Program-made: the position numbers and the translations under genes | The notes under the pieces: generated by a model | The model's input: only the letters and a program-made list of their open reading frames with translations | Told to the model about the DNA's origin: nothing | The model's database searches: none | From: Pedobacter ginsenosidimutans | GTDB taxonomy: Bacteria > Bacteroidota > Bacteroidia > Sphingobacteriales > Sphingobacteriaceae | Assembly: GCF_001442625.1 (NCBI RefSeq) | Contig: NZ_LMZQ01000052.1 | Coordinates: 1-34,334, forward strand | DNA length: 34,334 nucleotides | Reading direction: 5' to 3' | In this document: positions 24,328 through 32,341 of the stretch, one piece after another | Layout of the letters: the number at the start of each line of letters is the position of its first letter | Position numbering within the stretch: the first letter of the stretch is position 1

Positions 24328-25578
24328 TTAAGCCTCATACTTTTTAAAAATAGTACTGGCGGTATGTCCACCGAAACCAAAAGTGTTATTTAACACATAA
24401 TTAATTTCCTTTTTAATACTTTCTCCCAACACAAAATTCAATCCTTCTGGAATGTTTTCGTCAAGATTTTTGGTATTAATGGTTGGAGGAACCACATTAT
24501 CTCTTATCGATAATATACTGATGACACTTTCCACCGCTCCGGCAGCACCAAGTAAATGACCCGTCATCGATTTAGTTGCACCAATTAGAACAGGCAAACC
24601 ATTGAATACAGTATTAATTGCCTGTAGCTCACTTAAATCGCCTAAGCCAGTTGAAGTGGCGTGTGCATTAATATAATCGATTTTATCAGCAGTAATTCCG
24701 GCATCTTTTAAAGCTTTTGTCATACCCAAAGCCGCACCAATCCCATCAGGCGGGGTACCGGTTAAGTGATATGCATCAGCTGCCATTCCACCACCAATAA
24801 TCTCGGCATAAATATGTGCACCACGTGCTAAAGCATGATCCAGATCTTCTAAAACCAATGCCCCTGCACCTTCACTCATCACAAAACCATCTCTATCGGC
24901 ATCAAAGGGTTTCGAAGCCCCTTGAGGATCATCGTTATTTTTAGATAAAGCCTGAGCGGCATTAAAGCCACCTACAGACGACTTGGTCAACGCAGCTTCA
25001 GAACCGCCAGCAATCATTACACTTGCTTTTCCTAAACGAATAGTATCGAAAGCATTGATAATGGCTGTATTAGATGATGCACAAGCAGATACAGTACAAT
25101 AATTTGGTCCACGCAATTTATGACGGATGGAAATGGCTCCGGCGGCGATATCGACAATCATTTTCGGAATGAAATAAGGATTAAACCTTGGTGTTCCATC
25201 ACCTGCATGAAATTCTTCCAGCTGCGCTTCAAAAGTACCGATCCCACCGTTTCCTGTTGCCCAGATTACACCAACTTCGGCCAATTGATCATCGGTCATT
25301 GCAGTAAAATCTAATCCCGAATCCTTTATCGCCTGATCACTTGAACCGATTGCATATTGGGTAAAAAGGTCGTACTTTTTAATTTCTTTTTTCTCCAGGT
25401 ATTCTTCAGGATTAAAATCCTTTACCTCGCCCGCAAAGCGGGTTTTGAATTTACTGGCATCAAATTTTGTAATGGCACCGATGCCACTTTTTCCGGCCAA
25501 TATCTGTTGCCAAAACTGCTCAACGGTATTACCAAGCGGTGTTATTGCACCTAAACCTGTTACTACTATTCTTTTCAT
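24328..25578 (-). CDS. fabF: Beta-ketoacyl-ACP synthase II-type enzyme (accessory FabF)
   Basis: This 416-residue condensing enzyme joins malonyl-ACP to an acyl chain. The Cys-His-His triad is complete: Cys166 (TVSACASS), His306 (NAHATST) and His341 (SMTGHLLGAAGA). The N-terminal VVTGLGAITPLG and the C-terminal NNTFGFGGHTAS are typical of FabF. No acyl carrier protein or rnc gene is adjacent, unlike a housekeeping fabF. Instead it is the last gene of a TetR-controlled operon (thioesterase, SDR, DUF2798, FabF) with 11 bases to the gene before. It may therefore be an additional copy tuned to membrane-lipid change or a special acyl product. That is inference, and a housekeeping role is not excluded. 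Confidence 0.93.
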   Translation of the reverse strand: MKRIVVTGLGAITPLGNTVEQFWQQILAGKSGIGAITKFDASKFKTRFAGEVKDFNPEEYLEKKEIKKYDLFTQYAIGSSDQAIKDSGLDFTAMTDDQLAEVGVIWATGNGGIGTFEAQLEEFHAGDGTPRFNPYFIPKMIVDIAAGAISIRHKLRGPNYCTVSACASSNTAIINAFDTIRLGKASVMIAGGSEAALTKSSVGGFNAAQALSKNNDDPQGASKPFDADRDGFVMSEGAGALVLEDLDHALARGAHIYAEIIGGGMAADAYHLTGTPPDGIGAALGMTKALKDAGITADKIDYINAHATSTGLGDLSELQAINTVFNGLPVLIGATKSMTGHLLGAAGAVESVISILSIRDNVVPPTINTKNLDENIPEGLNFVLGESIKKEINYVLNNTFGFGGHTASTIFKKYEA

Positions 25579-25589
25579 TTTAATAATTT

Positions 25590-25808
25590 TTAGTCAATAT
25601 TCTTGAATAAATAATCGACCAATGATTGTATGCGTGGGGCAATAATTAATATAGCAGGGACAGCTACAATGTAAGAAATGCCCCATGATTTTAACCAAAC
25701 TTTCATAAAGATCGATGTAAATCCAAGATTAACACTTATGGCCGCGAAAGTAACTATTCCTGTAGTAAAAACCGCCATAATAAATGCAAATGCTAGCTTC
25801 TTTTTCAT
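25590..25808 (-). CDS. DUF2798 small membrane protein
   Basis: The protein has 72 residues with two predicted membrane helices (about 5-27 and 40-58) and a basic N-terminus MKKK. The pattern FAFIMAVFTTGIVTFA...F...W..SW..SYIVAVPAILIIAPRIQSLV is that of DUF2798, often encoded beside transport or regulatory genes but without a known function. It lies 14 bases after the SDR gene and 11 bases before fabF in the same operon, so expression with these lipid-type enzymes is likely. Confidence 0.87.
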   Translation of the reverse strand: MKKKLAFAFIMAVFTTGIVTFAAISVNLGFTSIFMKVWLKSWGISYIVAVPAILIIAPRIQSLVDYLFKNID

Positions 25809-25822
25809 CCCTGCTATATTTT

Positions 25823-26592
25823 TTAATTCTGTACCGAATCAACCCAGGCTTTTCTGTTGGCATTCATCACATTCAGGGCATCAACGGGCGATTGTCTGAA
25901 CAATTCATAAATTTTAGCGGTATCACCCACCCTGATTTCAAATTCATCATTGGCTAAAGCAGCCAAGAGCTCATCGGCTACAACAGATGGTTTAATGCCG
26001 TTATGACCGCCAATTTCTTTTGAGAATTCAGTATCCACCAATGGCGGCATCAATTCGAAAACCTTAACAGCAGTTTCTTCTAAACTTAACCTTAACGAAG
26101 TGCTGTAAGAATGTAATGCCGCTTTACTAGCTGCATAAGTTGGTAAAGTAACTCCAGGAACATAAGCCACAATAGATGAAACGTTTACAATAGCTGATTC
26201 GCTCTGTGCTTTTAAAACAGGCAGCAATTTTTGATTGATTCTGATAATTGACAAATAATTGGTCAACATTTCATCTTCCGCATTGGCAAAAGCGTCTTGA
26301 TTGGGGTCAGCCAAATTATATAGGATTGCTCTTCCTGCGTTATTAATCACGATATTTAATTGAGGAAAATCGGCTTTGATACGGGCTACCAATTGATCTA
26401 CATCTTCAGCCTTGCTTACATCAGAGAGAATGGTAGTTACATTTTGTAATGATGCAGCAGCTGCATCTAGTCGTTCCTGGTTTCTACCGGTTATAATTAC
26501 GTGATTATCTAAAGCAGTTAACTGTTTTGCAATTTCTAAACCGATACCAGCTGTTCCGCCGATCAATAAAACGGTATTTTGTGAAGTTTTCA
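25823..26592 (-). CDS. Short-chain dehydrogenase/reductase (DltE-like)
   Basis: This 256-residue Rossmann-fold oxidoreductase has the nucleotide motif GGTAGIG near the start, NNAG in IVINNAGRAIL, the catalytic Ser in VNVSSIVAY and YAASK with the catalytic Tyr and Lys. The start ATG 26592 was chosen because the longer frame from 26629 runs into the end of the thioesterase gene, which stops at 26608. The Arg after the beta-2 strand (TGRNQERLD) suggests NADP(H). The substrate is unknown. The gene sits between the thioesterase and DUF2798 genes, with 15 and 14 base gaps, in the TetR-controlled operon. Confidence 0.9.
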
Positions 26593-26607
26593 TTTTATAT
26601 TTTTTTT

Positions 26608-27093
26608 TTAAAATTTTAAGATTAAACAAGTACTCACTGCGTGAGCGTAAACGTTATTATTTTCATCAACTAATTGTGCTTCTACCAAGGCGGTACGTCC
26701 ACCAAGGTTGATCACCTTCCCTACAGTTTTTAGTTTCCCGGTTTGGATGGTAACGGCTTTCAGGAAATTTACCTTCAGCTCTAAAGTGGTATATCCTCTT
26801 CCGGCGGGTAAAAGCGAATGGATCGAACAGCCCATGGCCGAATCTAAAATGGCCGTAATTATGCCTCCATGCACGGTACCGATCGGGTTGTAATGAAATT
26901 CCTGAGGCGTAAATTCGAAAACCACATTGCCTTTTTCGATCAGACTTACACTAAAATCCAAAGTATGCAATAATGGCGGTAGTGGAAATTTATGATCGCT
27001 CATGGCCCGCAGATAATCGACACCATCCATCTGCATAGCTTCCTTCGCTCCTTTCATCGGGTCTTCCCAAGTTATTGTTCTGGTTCTTTTCAT
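26608..27093 (-). CDS. PaaI-family hotdog thioesterase
   Basis: The protein has 161 residues with the hotdog-fold signature HGGIITAILDSAMGCSIHSLLPAG, followed by TTLELKVNFLKAV and the closing strands GGRTALVEAQLVDENNNVYAHAVSTC. Members hydrolyse acyl- or aryl-CoA thioesters, with the Asp of ILDSA and the HGG segment at the active site. It is the first structural gene after tetR. A palindromic operator identical in core to that before tetR lies 6 bases upstream of its ATG, so the operon is probably repressed at this point. The substrate is unknown. Confidence 0.9.
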   Translation of the reverse strand: MKRTRTITWEDPMKGAKEAMQMDGVDYLRAMSDHKFPLPPLLHTLDFSVSLIEKGNVVFEFTPQEFHYNPIGTVHGGIITAILDSAMGCSIHSLLPAGRGYTTLELKVNFLKAVTIQTGKLKTVGKVINLGGRTALVEAQLVDENNNVYAHAVSTCLILKF

Positions 27094-27099
27094 AATAAA

Positions 27100-27113
27100 A
27101 TACCAATCGGTAT
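27100..27113. promoter_or_regulatory. TetR operator copy before the thioesterase operon
   Basis: ATACCAATCGGTAT is an inverted repeat (ATACC/GGTAT around AATC). The same core occurs in the tetR promoter at 27746-27761. It lies between tetR and the thioesterase ATG. Confidence 0.82.
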
Positions 27114-27131
27114 ATTTTAATTTAAAAATTT

Positions 27132-27719
27132 TTAGCTGAGGCTATTGATATATTTTTTTAACGATTCCATAATTAAATTCCAATGCGCAGGTTTGTTGGT
27201 CAACCTTGAGATCATGATGCCACCTTCTATTATAGCGATAATTGTTAATGCAACCTGCTCTGGATTGTGATCTGCATTAATTTCTTTAACAGAAATACCT
27301 GTTTCAACCAGTTTAGCAATTTTATTTTTCCAGCCTAAAACTGCTTTCAAAACTTTTCCCCGCAATTCGGGATGGGTATCATCAGCGTCAACTGCGGTAT
27401 TTAAAACAGGGCAACCTCCTTCTGATACTGAACCGTCAATAAATTTTTGGTAAATATTGATATACACCAAAAGCTTGTCCTTTACGCTGACTTGTTTGTT
27501 CATGTCAGCATCTATCCTCGATGAAACATTTTTCAGGTTATAATCAAAAGCCGCCAGTGCCACTTCATCCTTATTGGCGAAGTTACCGTAAATACTGCCT
27601 TTGGTTAAACCCGTGGCAGCAGTAATATCATTTAAAGAAGTGCCTGCATAACCTTTCATATTAAAAATAGGTGCGGTTTTCTCTACAATAAAATTTCTTG
27701 TTTTTTCTGCCTTGGTCAT
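27132..27719 (-). CDS. TetR/AcrR-family transcriptional repressor
   Basis: The 195-residue regulator has an N-terminal helix-turn-helix (about residues 20-50: KGYAGTSLNDITAATGLTKGSIYGNF.NKDEVALAAF) and a C-terminal ligand domain of the TetR_C type, with GCPVLNTAVDADDTHPELR in the middle. It probably represses itself and the thioesterase-SDR-DUF2798-fabF operon, because one palindrome precedes both. The copy in its own promoter lies in the spacer and touches the -7 element. The inducer is unknown; the enzymes it controls suggest an acyl or electrophilic compound. It is divergent from the AraC-family gene. Confidence 0.93.
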   Translation of the reverse strand: MTKAEKTRNFIVEKTAPIFNMKGYAGTSLNDITAATGLTKGSIYGNFANKDEVALAAFDYNLKNVSSRIDADMNKQVSVKDKLLVYINIYQKFIDGSVSEGGCPVLNTAVDADDTHPELRGKVLKAVLGWKNKIAKLVETGISVKEINADHNPEQVALTIIAIIEGGIMISRLTNKPAHWNLIMESLKKYINSLS

Positions 27720-27739
27720 GTTCTTTTAAATTGACAGTG

Positions 27740-27772
27740 CAAATATATACCAATCGGTATATTTAATGCAAA
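27740..27772 (-). promoter_or_regulatory. tetR promoter (TTTG -33, TATATTTG -7)
   Basis: On the minus strand TTTG (27772-27769) and TATATTTG (27747-27740) are separated by 21 bases, matching the Bacteroidota promoter pattern. The operator lies in the spacer, so bound repressor would block RNA polymerase. Confidence 0.72.
27746..27761. promoter_or_regulatory. TetR operator in the tetR promoter
   Basis: TATACCAATCGGTATA has perfect six-base arms around AATC and the same core as 27100-27113. It overlaps the first bases of the -7 element. Confidence 0.85.
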
Positions 27773-27816
27773 TATTTTTATCATCGAAATCTCCTTTTAA
27801 TTACAGTAATTTAGTT

Positions 27817-27824
27817 TACGTTTG
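27817..27824 (+). promoter_or_regulatory. Putative -7 element of the AraC-family gene
   Basis: TACGTTTG matches TAnnTTTG and lies 19 bases before the ATG. A second match, TAACTTTG (27832-27839), is too near the ATG unless the transcript is leaderless. Confidence 0.45.
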
Positions 27825-27843
27825 AATTTTGTAACTTTGATTT

Positions 27844-28755
27844 ATGAACAAGCCAGAAACCATTGAAGATTTTTACCAGAACAAATTCAGTTTCTTACCA
27901 GACAACCTACAGAATGGCGTAGGCCATTTTAACGTTTTCAAGTTAGAAGATTGCTTAAGGGATGATCATAAACCAATGAGTTATAACCGCAGGGATTATT
28001 ACAAAATATGCCTTACCCGCGGACATAATGTTTACCATTATGCGGATAAAAGTATTGAGATTAATGGCACCGCTTTAATCTTCTTTAATCCACTTGTACC
28101 TTATACATGGGAACTGGCCAGTGGTAAACAAAGCGAGGTTACAGGCTATTTCTGCATTTTTACTGAGGCTTTTTTTACTGAAAAGATCCGTGGAAACATA
28201 GGCGATTTGCCCATGTTTGTGCCTGGCGGGAAACCAGCGTATATTTTAGATGAAAAACAAGATGCTCAAATAGAAAGCATTTTCAATAAAATGTTTGAGG
28301 AAATCAACACCGATTACATCTATAAATACGATCTGCTCAGAAACTATATTACTGAAATTACACACTTTGCGCTAAAAACACAGCCATCTGAAACGCTATT
28401 TAAACATACTGATGCCAATACCAGGATCACTTCTGTTTTTACGGAGTTATTAGAGCGCCAATTCCCCATCGAAACGACTACGCAAAGGCTTACCATGCGC
28501 TCAGCCAAAGATTATGCGTCACAACTTTCGGTACATGTAAACCACTTAAACCGTGCAATTAAAGAAACCACTGGCAAAACTACCACGCATTATATTACTG
28601 AGCGTTTATTAAGCGAAGCTAAAGCTTTGCTCAAGCATACCGACTGGAATATATCAGAAATAGGTTATTGCCTCGGTTTTGAAGAGCCTACCCATTTTAA
28701 TAACTTTTTTAAAAAACTAACTAACCACACCCCCACTTCATACCGAATTGTTTGA
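27844..28755 (+). CDS. AraC-family transcriptional regulator
   Basis: The 303-residue protein has an N-terminal cupin-like sensing domain (about 20-170, with YYKICLTRGHNVYHYADKSI and ALIFFNPLVPYTWE) and a C-terminal double helix-turn-helix (about 205-303). The latter is recognised by the segments LNRAIKETTGKTTTHYITERLLSEAK, NISEIGYCLGFEEPTHFNNFFKK and HTPTSYR. It is directly followed by two tandem SDR genes on the same strand, which it probably activates. The layout AraC plus SDR is common in Bacteroidota. The signal it senses is unknown. Confidence 0.93.
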   Translation: MNKPETIEDFYQNKFSFLPDNLQNGVGHFNVFKLEDCLRDDHKPMSYNRRDYYKICLTRGHNVYHYADKSIEINGTALIFFNPLVPYTWELASGKQSEVTGYFCIFTEAFFTEKIRGNIGDLPMFVPGGKPAYILDEKQDAQIESIFNKMFEEINTDYIYKYDLLRNYITEITHFALKTQPSETLFKHTDANTRITSVFTELLERQFPIETTTQRLTMRSAKDYASQLSVHVNHLNRAIKETTGKTTTHYITERLLSEAKALLKHTDWNISEIGYCLGFEEPTHFNNFFKKLTNHTPTSYRIV

Positions 28756-28807
28756 ATTTCGTAATCATAAGTTTGATTAACGTAATAAAGCGAATTCATT
28801 TGTACTG

Positions 28808-28815
28808 TAATTTTG
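28808..28815 (+). promoter_or_regulatory. Putative -7 element before the tandem SDR genes
   Basis: TAATTTTG matches TAnnTTTG and lies 21 bases before the ATG at 28837. No good -33 box is present, which would fit activation by the AraC-family protein. Confidence 0.5.
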
Positions 28816-28836
28816 TCTTAATAAAAAGAAAAAACT

Positions 28837-29679
28837 ATGGGCAAGAAAAAAGTTTGGTTTATTACCGGAGCTTCAAAGGGCTTAGGATTAAGTTTGGTTC
28901 ATCAGTTGCTAAATGCTGGCCAATATGTTGCGGCCACATCAAGAAATATCAGTGAACTTAAAAAAGCAGTAAATAATGATAGCGGAAAATTCCTTCCTCT
29001 GGCCGTTAACCTCGCCGACGAGCATAGCGTCGAGGATGCTATAAAGACGACTATTACAAAATTCGAAAGAATCGATGTAGTTATCAATAATGCAGGTTAC
29101 GGAATCGGAGGCAGTATCGAAGAGCTTAGCGATGCCGAAACACGTAACAGTTTTGATGTTAACGTTTTCGGAACACTGAATGTCATCAGAAAAGCTTCAC
29201 CTTATTTAAGGGCACAACGAGCCGGACATATCATCAACATTGCATCAATTGCAGGTATTGCAGGCGCAACTGGCTGGGCGGTATATGCAGCAGCAAAATC
29301 GGCTGTGATTGCATTATCCGAAGTATCGGCAGAAGACCTAAAAGAATTTGGCATTAAAGTAACCGTTGTGGCTCCTGGTGCATTCAGAACCAGTTTCTTA
29401 ACCACTGATTCGTTGATTTTGGCTGCCAATCCAATTGCCGAATACGAAGAAGTGCGGGCAATACACAGCAAATATCTAAAAATGGACGGTCAGCAGGTCG
29501 GTGATCCCGAAAAAGCTGCTGCCGCGATGATTTCACTGGCAAGTATGCCTAATCCACCCCTTCATTTACTTTTAGGGAACGACGCTTTTCAAAGAGCAAC
29601 CAACAAGTTAGAATCGCTACAAAAGGAATTTAGAGACTGGAAAGCAATTACAATTTCAACAGATTTCGACAAAAATTAA
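28837..29679 (+). CDS. Short-chain dehydrogenase/reductase, first of tandem pair
   Basis: The 280-residue SDR has TGASKGLGL near residue 10, the NADP-favouring ATSRNISELKKA, VINNAGYG, and a catalytic block with INIASIAG (Ser) and YAAAK (Tyr/Lys). The C-terminal extension of about 30 residues (LLLGNDAFQRATNKLESLQKEFRDWK) is seen in the Bacteroidota SDR group often annotated as oxidoreductase or 3-oxoacyl-ACP reductase-like. The substrate is unknown. It is very similar to the next gene, which starts 18 bases downstream, so the pair arose by tandem duplication. Upstream is an AraC-family regulator. An internal overlapping frame on the same strand near 28752 is not credible. Confidence 0.92.
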   Translation: MGKKKVWFITGASKGLGLSLVHQLLNAGQYVAATSRNISELKKAVNNDSGKFLPLAVNLADEHSVEDAIKTTITKFERIDVVINNAGYGIGGSIEELSDAETRNSFDVNVFGTLNVIRKASPYLRAQRAGHIINIASIAGIAGATGWAVYAAAKSAVIALSEVSAEDLKEFGIKVTVVAPGAFRTSFLTTDSLILAANPIAEYEEVRAIHSKYLKMDGQQVGDPEKAAAAMISLASMPNPPLHLLLGNDAFQRATNKLESLQKEFRDWKAITISTDFDKN

Positions 29680-29697
29680 TTCAATAGACAAAAAATT

Positions 29698-30549
29698 ATG
29701 GAAAATCAGAAAGTATGGTTTGTAACAGGCGCATCAAAAGGCCTGGGACTTACATTAGTAAAAACATTATTAAAAAGTGGCCTTAACGTTGCTGCAACTT
29801 CAAGAAACCTGAGCGACTTAACAAAAGCAGTTGGCGAACACGAAAACTTCTTGCCGCTAGCGGTTGACCTAATCGATGAAAACAGCGTAGAAGCAGCAGT
29901 TAGTCAAACGATTAGCAAATTTGGTCAGTTAGATGTGGTGGTAAACAATGCAGGTTATGGAATGCTTGGTGCTTTAGAAGAATTAAGCGATAAAGAATCA
30001 CGTCAAAATTTCGACGTGAACGTTTTCGGTTCGTTAAATGTAATCAGAAAGGTACTTCCTCAATTGCGAAAACAACAATCAGGTCACATTTTCAATATTT
30101 CTTCAATCGGGGGCTTTTCAGGTAACTTCCCTGGCTTCGGAATTTATTGCGCTACAAAATTTGCAGTGGTAGGTTTCACCGAGTCGTTAGCTGCCGAAGT
30201 AAAATCAATGGGCATCAAAGCAACAGTTGTAGAACCCGGTTATTTCAGAACAGCATTCCTTACTGAGGGATCGTTAGCAGTGCCAAATAAACCAATTGAT
30301 GCCTACAAAGAGGTGCGCGACTCACAAGCAGCACACCAAAACGACATCAATAACCAACAGCCAGGCGATCCGGCCAAAGCAGTTGAGGTGATTATTGAAG
30401 CTTCAAAAAGTGAAAACCCACCGCTTCATTTATTCTTAGGCCCCGATGCTTATCAGGTAGCTGATGGAAAAATTGCAGATGTACAAAGAGATATGGCCAA
30501 TTGGAAATATCTGGCAACTGCCACTAATTTCGATGAGGTAATTGCATAG
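29698..30549 (+). CDS. Short-chain dehydrogenase/reductase, second of tandem pair
   Basis: The 283-residue SDR aligns with the preceding gene along its length: TGASKGLGL, ATSRNLSDL.KAV, VVNNAGYG, FDVNVFGSLNVIRK, ISSIGG and YCATK. The active-site Ser, Tyr and Lys are all kept. The differences fall in the loop after the catalytic Ser (FSGNFPGFGIY against AGATGWAVY) and in VVEPGYFRT against VVAPGAFRT, both of which line the substrate pocket, so the two enzymes probably differ in substrate. It is the last gene of the AraC-SDR-SDR unit and is followed by a large palindromic repeat. Confidence 0.92.
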   Translation: MENQKVWFVTGASKGLGLTLVKTLLKSGLNVAATSRNLSDLTKAVGEHENFLPLAVDLIDENSVEAAVSQTISKFGQLDVVVNNAGYGMLGALEELSDKESRQNFDVNVFGSLNVIRKVLPQLRKQQSGHIFNISSIGGFSGNFPGFGIYCATKFAVVGFTESLAAEVKSMGIKATVVEPGYFRTAFLTEGSLAVPNKPIDAYKEVRDSQAAHQNDINNQQPGDPAKAVEVIIEASKSENPPLHLFLGPDAYQVADGKIADVQRDMANWKYLATATNFDEVIA

Positions 30550-30562
30550 TATCTAGATCAAT

Positions 30563-30683
30563 CGTCATTTCGAGCGGACCCGATAGCTATCGGGTGCAAC
30601 GAAGCCGGGAACCCGAAGGCTCTGCGAAGCAAAATCTTTCTGGATAGATCTCTCCGTTTCGCTGCGCTTCAGTCGAGATGACG
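30563..30683 (+). repeat. ~120-bp palindromic element, copy A (left of ars operon)
   Basis: It begins CGTCATTTCGAGCGGACCCG and ends CAGTCGAGATGACG, so its ends are inverted copies. It contains the perfect 16-bp palindrome CCCGATAGCTATCGGG and the segment CCCGAAGGCTCTGCGAAGCA. An inverted copy lies at 33476-33598 on the other side of the ars genes. Confidence 0.85.
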
Positions 30684-30824
30684 ATTTTTCTTTTGGAGTC
30701 TGTTAATGGTAGGTTAGTGGAAGACCCTTTTTGATATATTAAAAGCACTTCGACTCCGCTCAGTGTGACAGAAATGTTAAAAAGAAAATAATTGGATCAA
30801 ATTTCAACAGGCTATTACAACTCT

Positions 30825-30862
30825 TTAAAATATATCCTCCTAATTAAAATATATCCTCCTAA
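30825..30862. repeat. Perfect 19-bp tandem duplication across the acr3 stop codon
   Basis: TTAAAATATATCCTCCTAA occurs twice head to tail, at 30825-30843 and 30844-30862, without a mismatch. The first copy contains the acr3 stop (30840-30842). Confidence 0.92.
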
Positions 30863-31901
30863 ACCATTGCGCCAGGTTAACCAGCGCAATTAGTGCAGGT
30901 ACCTCAACCAACGGACCAATCACACCGGCAAATGCCTGCCCGGAGTGGATACCGAATACACCTATTGCTACAGCGATGGCTAATTCGAAGTTATTACCAG
31001 TTGCCGTAAACGCAATAGCGGTACTCTTACCATAATCTGCACCGAAATACCTGCCCGCAAAAAAACTGATCACAAACATGATCATGAAATAAATCACCAA
31101 GGGTAATGCAATTCGCAGTACATCCATCGGAATCTGCACAATTAGTTCTCCTTTCAAACTAAACATCACTATAATGGTAAATAACAAAGCAATTAAAGTT
31201 ATGGGAGAAATCAACGGTACAAAAATGGAGTAAAACCAGTCTTCGCCTTTCCACTTGATCAATACTTTTTGACTTAAAATGCCGAGTACAAACGGAACCC
31301 CAAGATAAATCCCTACACTTTTTGCAATTTCTGCAATAGAAATTGATACAGAAAGGCCTTTTAAACCAAAAATGGGTGGTAAAACCGTAATAAAAAAATA
31401 AGCAAATACACTGTAAAGCAATACCTGAAAAATACTGTTCAGGGCAATTAAACCAGCAGCATACTCTCGGTTTCCATCGGCAAGTTCATTCCATACCACC
31501 ACCATGGCAATACATCTGGCAAGACCGATCATAATTAAGCCGACCATGTATTCAGGATAATTATGTAAAAATACAATGGCCAGGAAAAACATCAGAATCG
31601 GGCCTATTATCCAGTTTAAAACGAGCGAAGTACTTAATATTTTTACATTTTTAAATACTTCGCCTAAATTCTGGTACTTAACTTTTGCTAATGGCGGGTA
31701 CATCATCAGGATCAATCCGATGGCCAGAGGAATGTTTGTACTCCCGCTCGAAAATGAATTGATCAAAACCGCTGATGAAGGGAACAAAAAGCCTAAACCC
31801 ACCCCCAATAACATGGCTAAGAAAATCCACAGCGTTAAATAACGATCTAAAAAGCTTAGGTGTTTTCTTTGAGCTGCAGGTGCACAAATATTTGCTGACA
31901 T
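30840..31901 (-). CDS. acr3: ACR3-family arsenite efflux permease
   Basis: The 353-residue inner-membrane protein with about ten hydrophobic helices exports arsenite. The family marks are the helix LALSIGLI-like stretch IPLAIGLILMMYPPLAKVKY (57-76), LNWIIGPILMF and IGLARCIAMVVVWNELADGN, with the conserved Cys130 used in arsenite transport, then GLIALNSIFQVLLYS. The start is one base after the arsC stop, so it is translationally linked. The C-terminus is unusual. A perfect 19-bp tandem duplication places a new stop after RRIYFN; without the duplication the frame would read RRIYFKEL and stop. The core of the protein is intact. Confidence 0.95.
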   Translation of the reverse strand: MSANICAPAAQRKHLSFLDRYLTLWIFLAMLLGVGLGFLFPSSAVLINSFSSGSTNIPLAIGLILMMYPPLAKVKYQNLGEVFKNVKILSTSLVLNWIIGPILMFFLAIVFLHNYPEYMVGLIMIGLARCIAMVVVWNELADGNREYAAGLIALNSIFQVLLYSVFAYFFITVLPPIFGLKGLSVSISIAEIAKSVGIYLGVPFVLGILSQKVLIKWKGEDWFYSIFVPLISPITLIALLFTIIVMFSLKGELIVQIPMDVLRIALPLVIYFMIMFVISFFAGRYFGADYGKSTAIAFTATGNNFELAIAVAIGVFGIHSGQAFAGVIGPLVEVPALIALVNLAQWFRRIYFN

Positions 31902-31902
31902 A

Positions 31903-32322
31903 TTAGCGTTTTAGGTTTTTGTTTACAAAATCTTCCATGTAAACCTTTACCAGATCTCTTGTATTTCTAAATTCGGCCATGATTTCTTCATCGGTACCTA
32001 CGGCTTTTGCAGGATCGGGAAAATTATGATGCAGTTTTATAGCCTGCGTTGAGAAATATGGGCAACTTTCTTTCGCATGGTCGCAAACGGTAATCACATA
32101 ATCGAAAGGCACATCAAAATACTCCTCAATATTGTTCGAGGTTTGACCTGAAATATCGATTCCATCTTCGGCCATTACTTTTATCGCCCTTGGGTTAACG
32201 CCATGAACTTCGATACCAGCACTGTAAATTTTGGCCGTGTTTTGGGCGAAATGCTTCAAATAACCTTCTGCCAGTTGGCTTCTGCAACTATTTCCGGTGC
32301 AAAGCACCAATACATTTTTCAT
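31903..32322 (-). CDS. arsC: Thioredoxin-coupled arsenate reductase (LMW-PTP fold)
   Basis: The 139-residue enzyme reduces arsenate to arsenite, which Acr3 then exports. The phosphatase-like loop is CTGNSCRS, with nucleophile Cys8 and Arg14. Cys80 and Cys87 (VCDHAKESCPYF) form the redox relay, and Asp103 in FPDPAKAVG is the general acid. These match Cys10, Cys82, Cys89 and Asp105 of Staphylococcus aureus ArsC, so reduction should depend on thioredoxin. ATG 32322 was chosen. A longer frame to 32355 would overlap the preceding gene and adds residues not found before KNVLVLCTGNSCRS in the family. The gene lies between the DUF6428 gene and acr3. Confidence 0.94.
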   Translation of the reverse strand: MKNVLVLCTGNSCRSQLAEGYLKHFAQNTAKIYSAGIEVHGVNPRAIKVMAEDGIDISGQTSNNIEEYFDVPFDYVITVCDHAKESCPYFSTQAIKLHHNFPDPAKAVGTDEEIMAEFRNTRDLVKVYMEDFVNKNLKR

Positions 32323-32341
32323 TCCTATAAATTTTGAATCA

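Noticed and set aside
27832..27839. TAACTTTG as promoter of the AraC-family gene
   Set aside because: It is only four bases before the ATG, so a normal leader is impossible; the match at 27817-27824 is preferred, though a leaderless transcript cannot be excluded.
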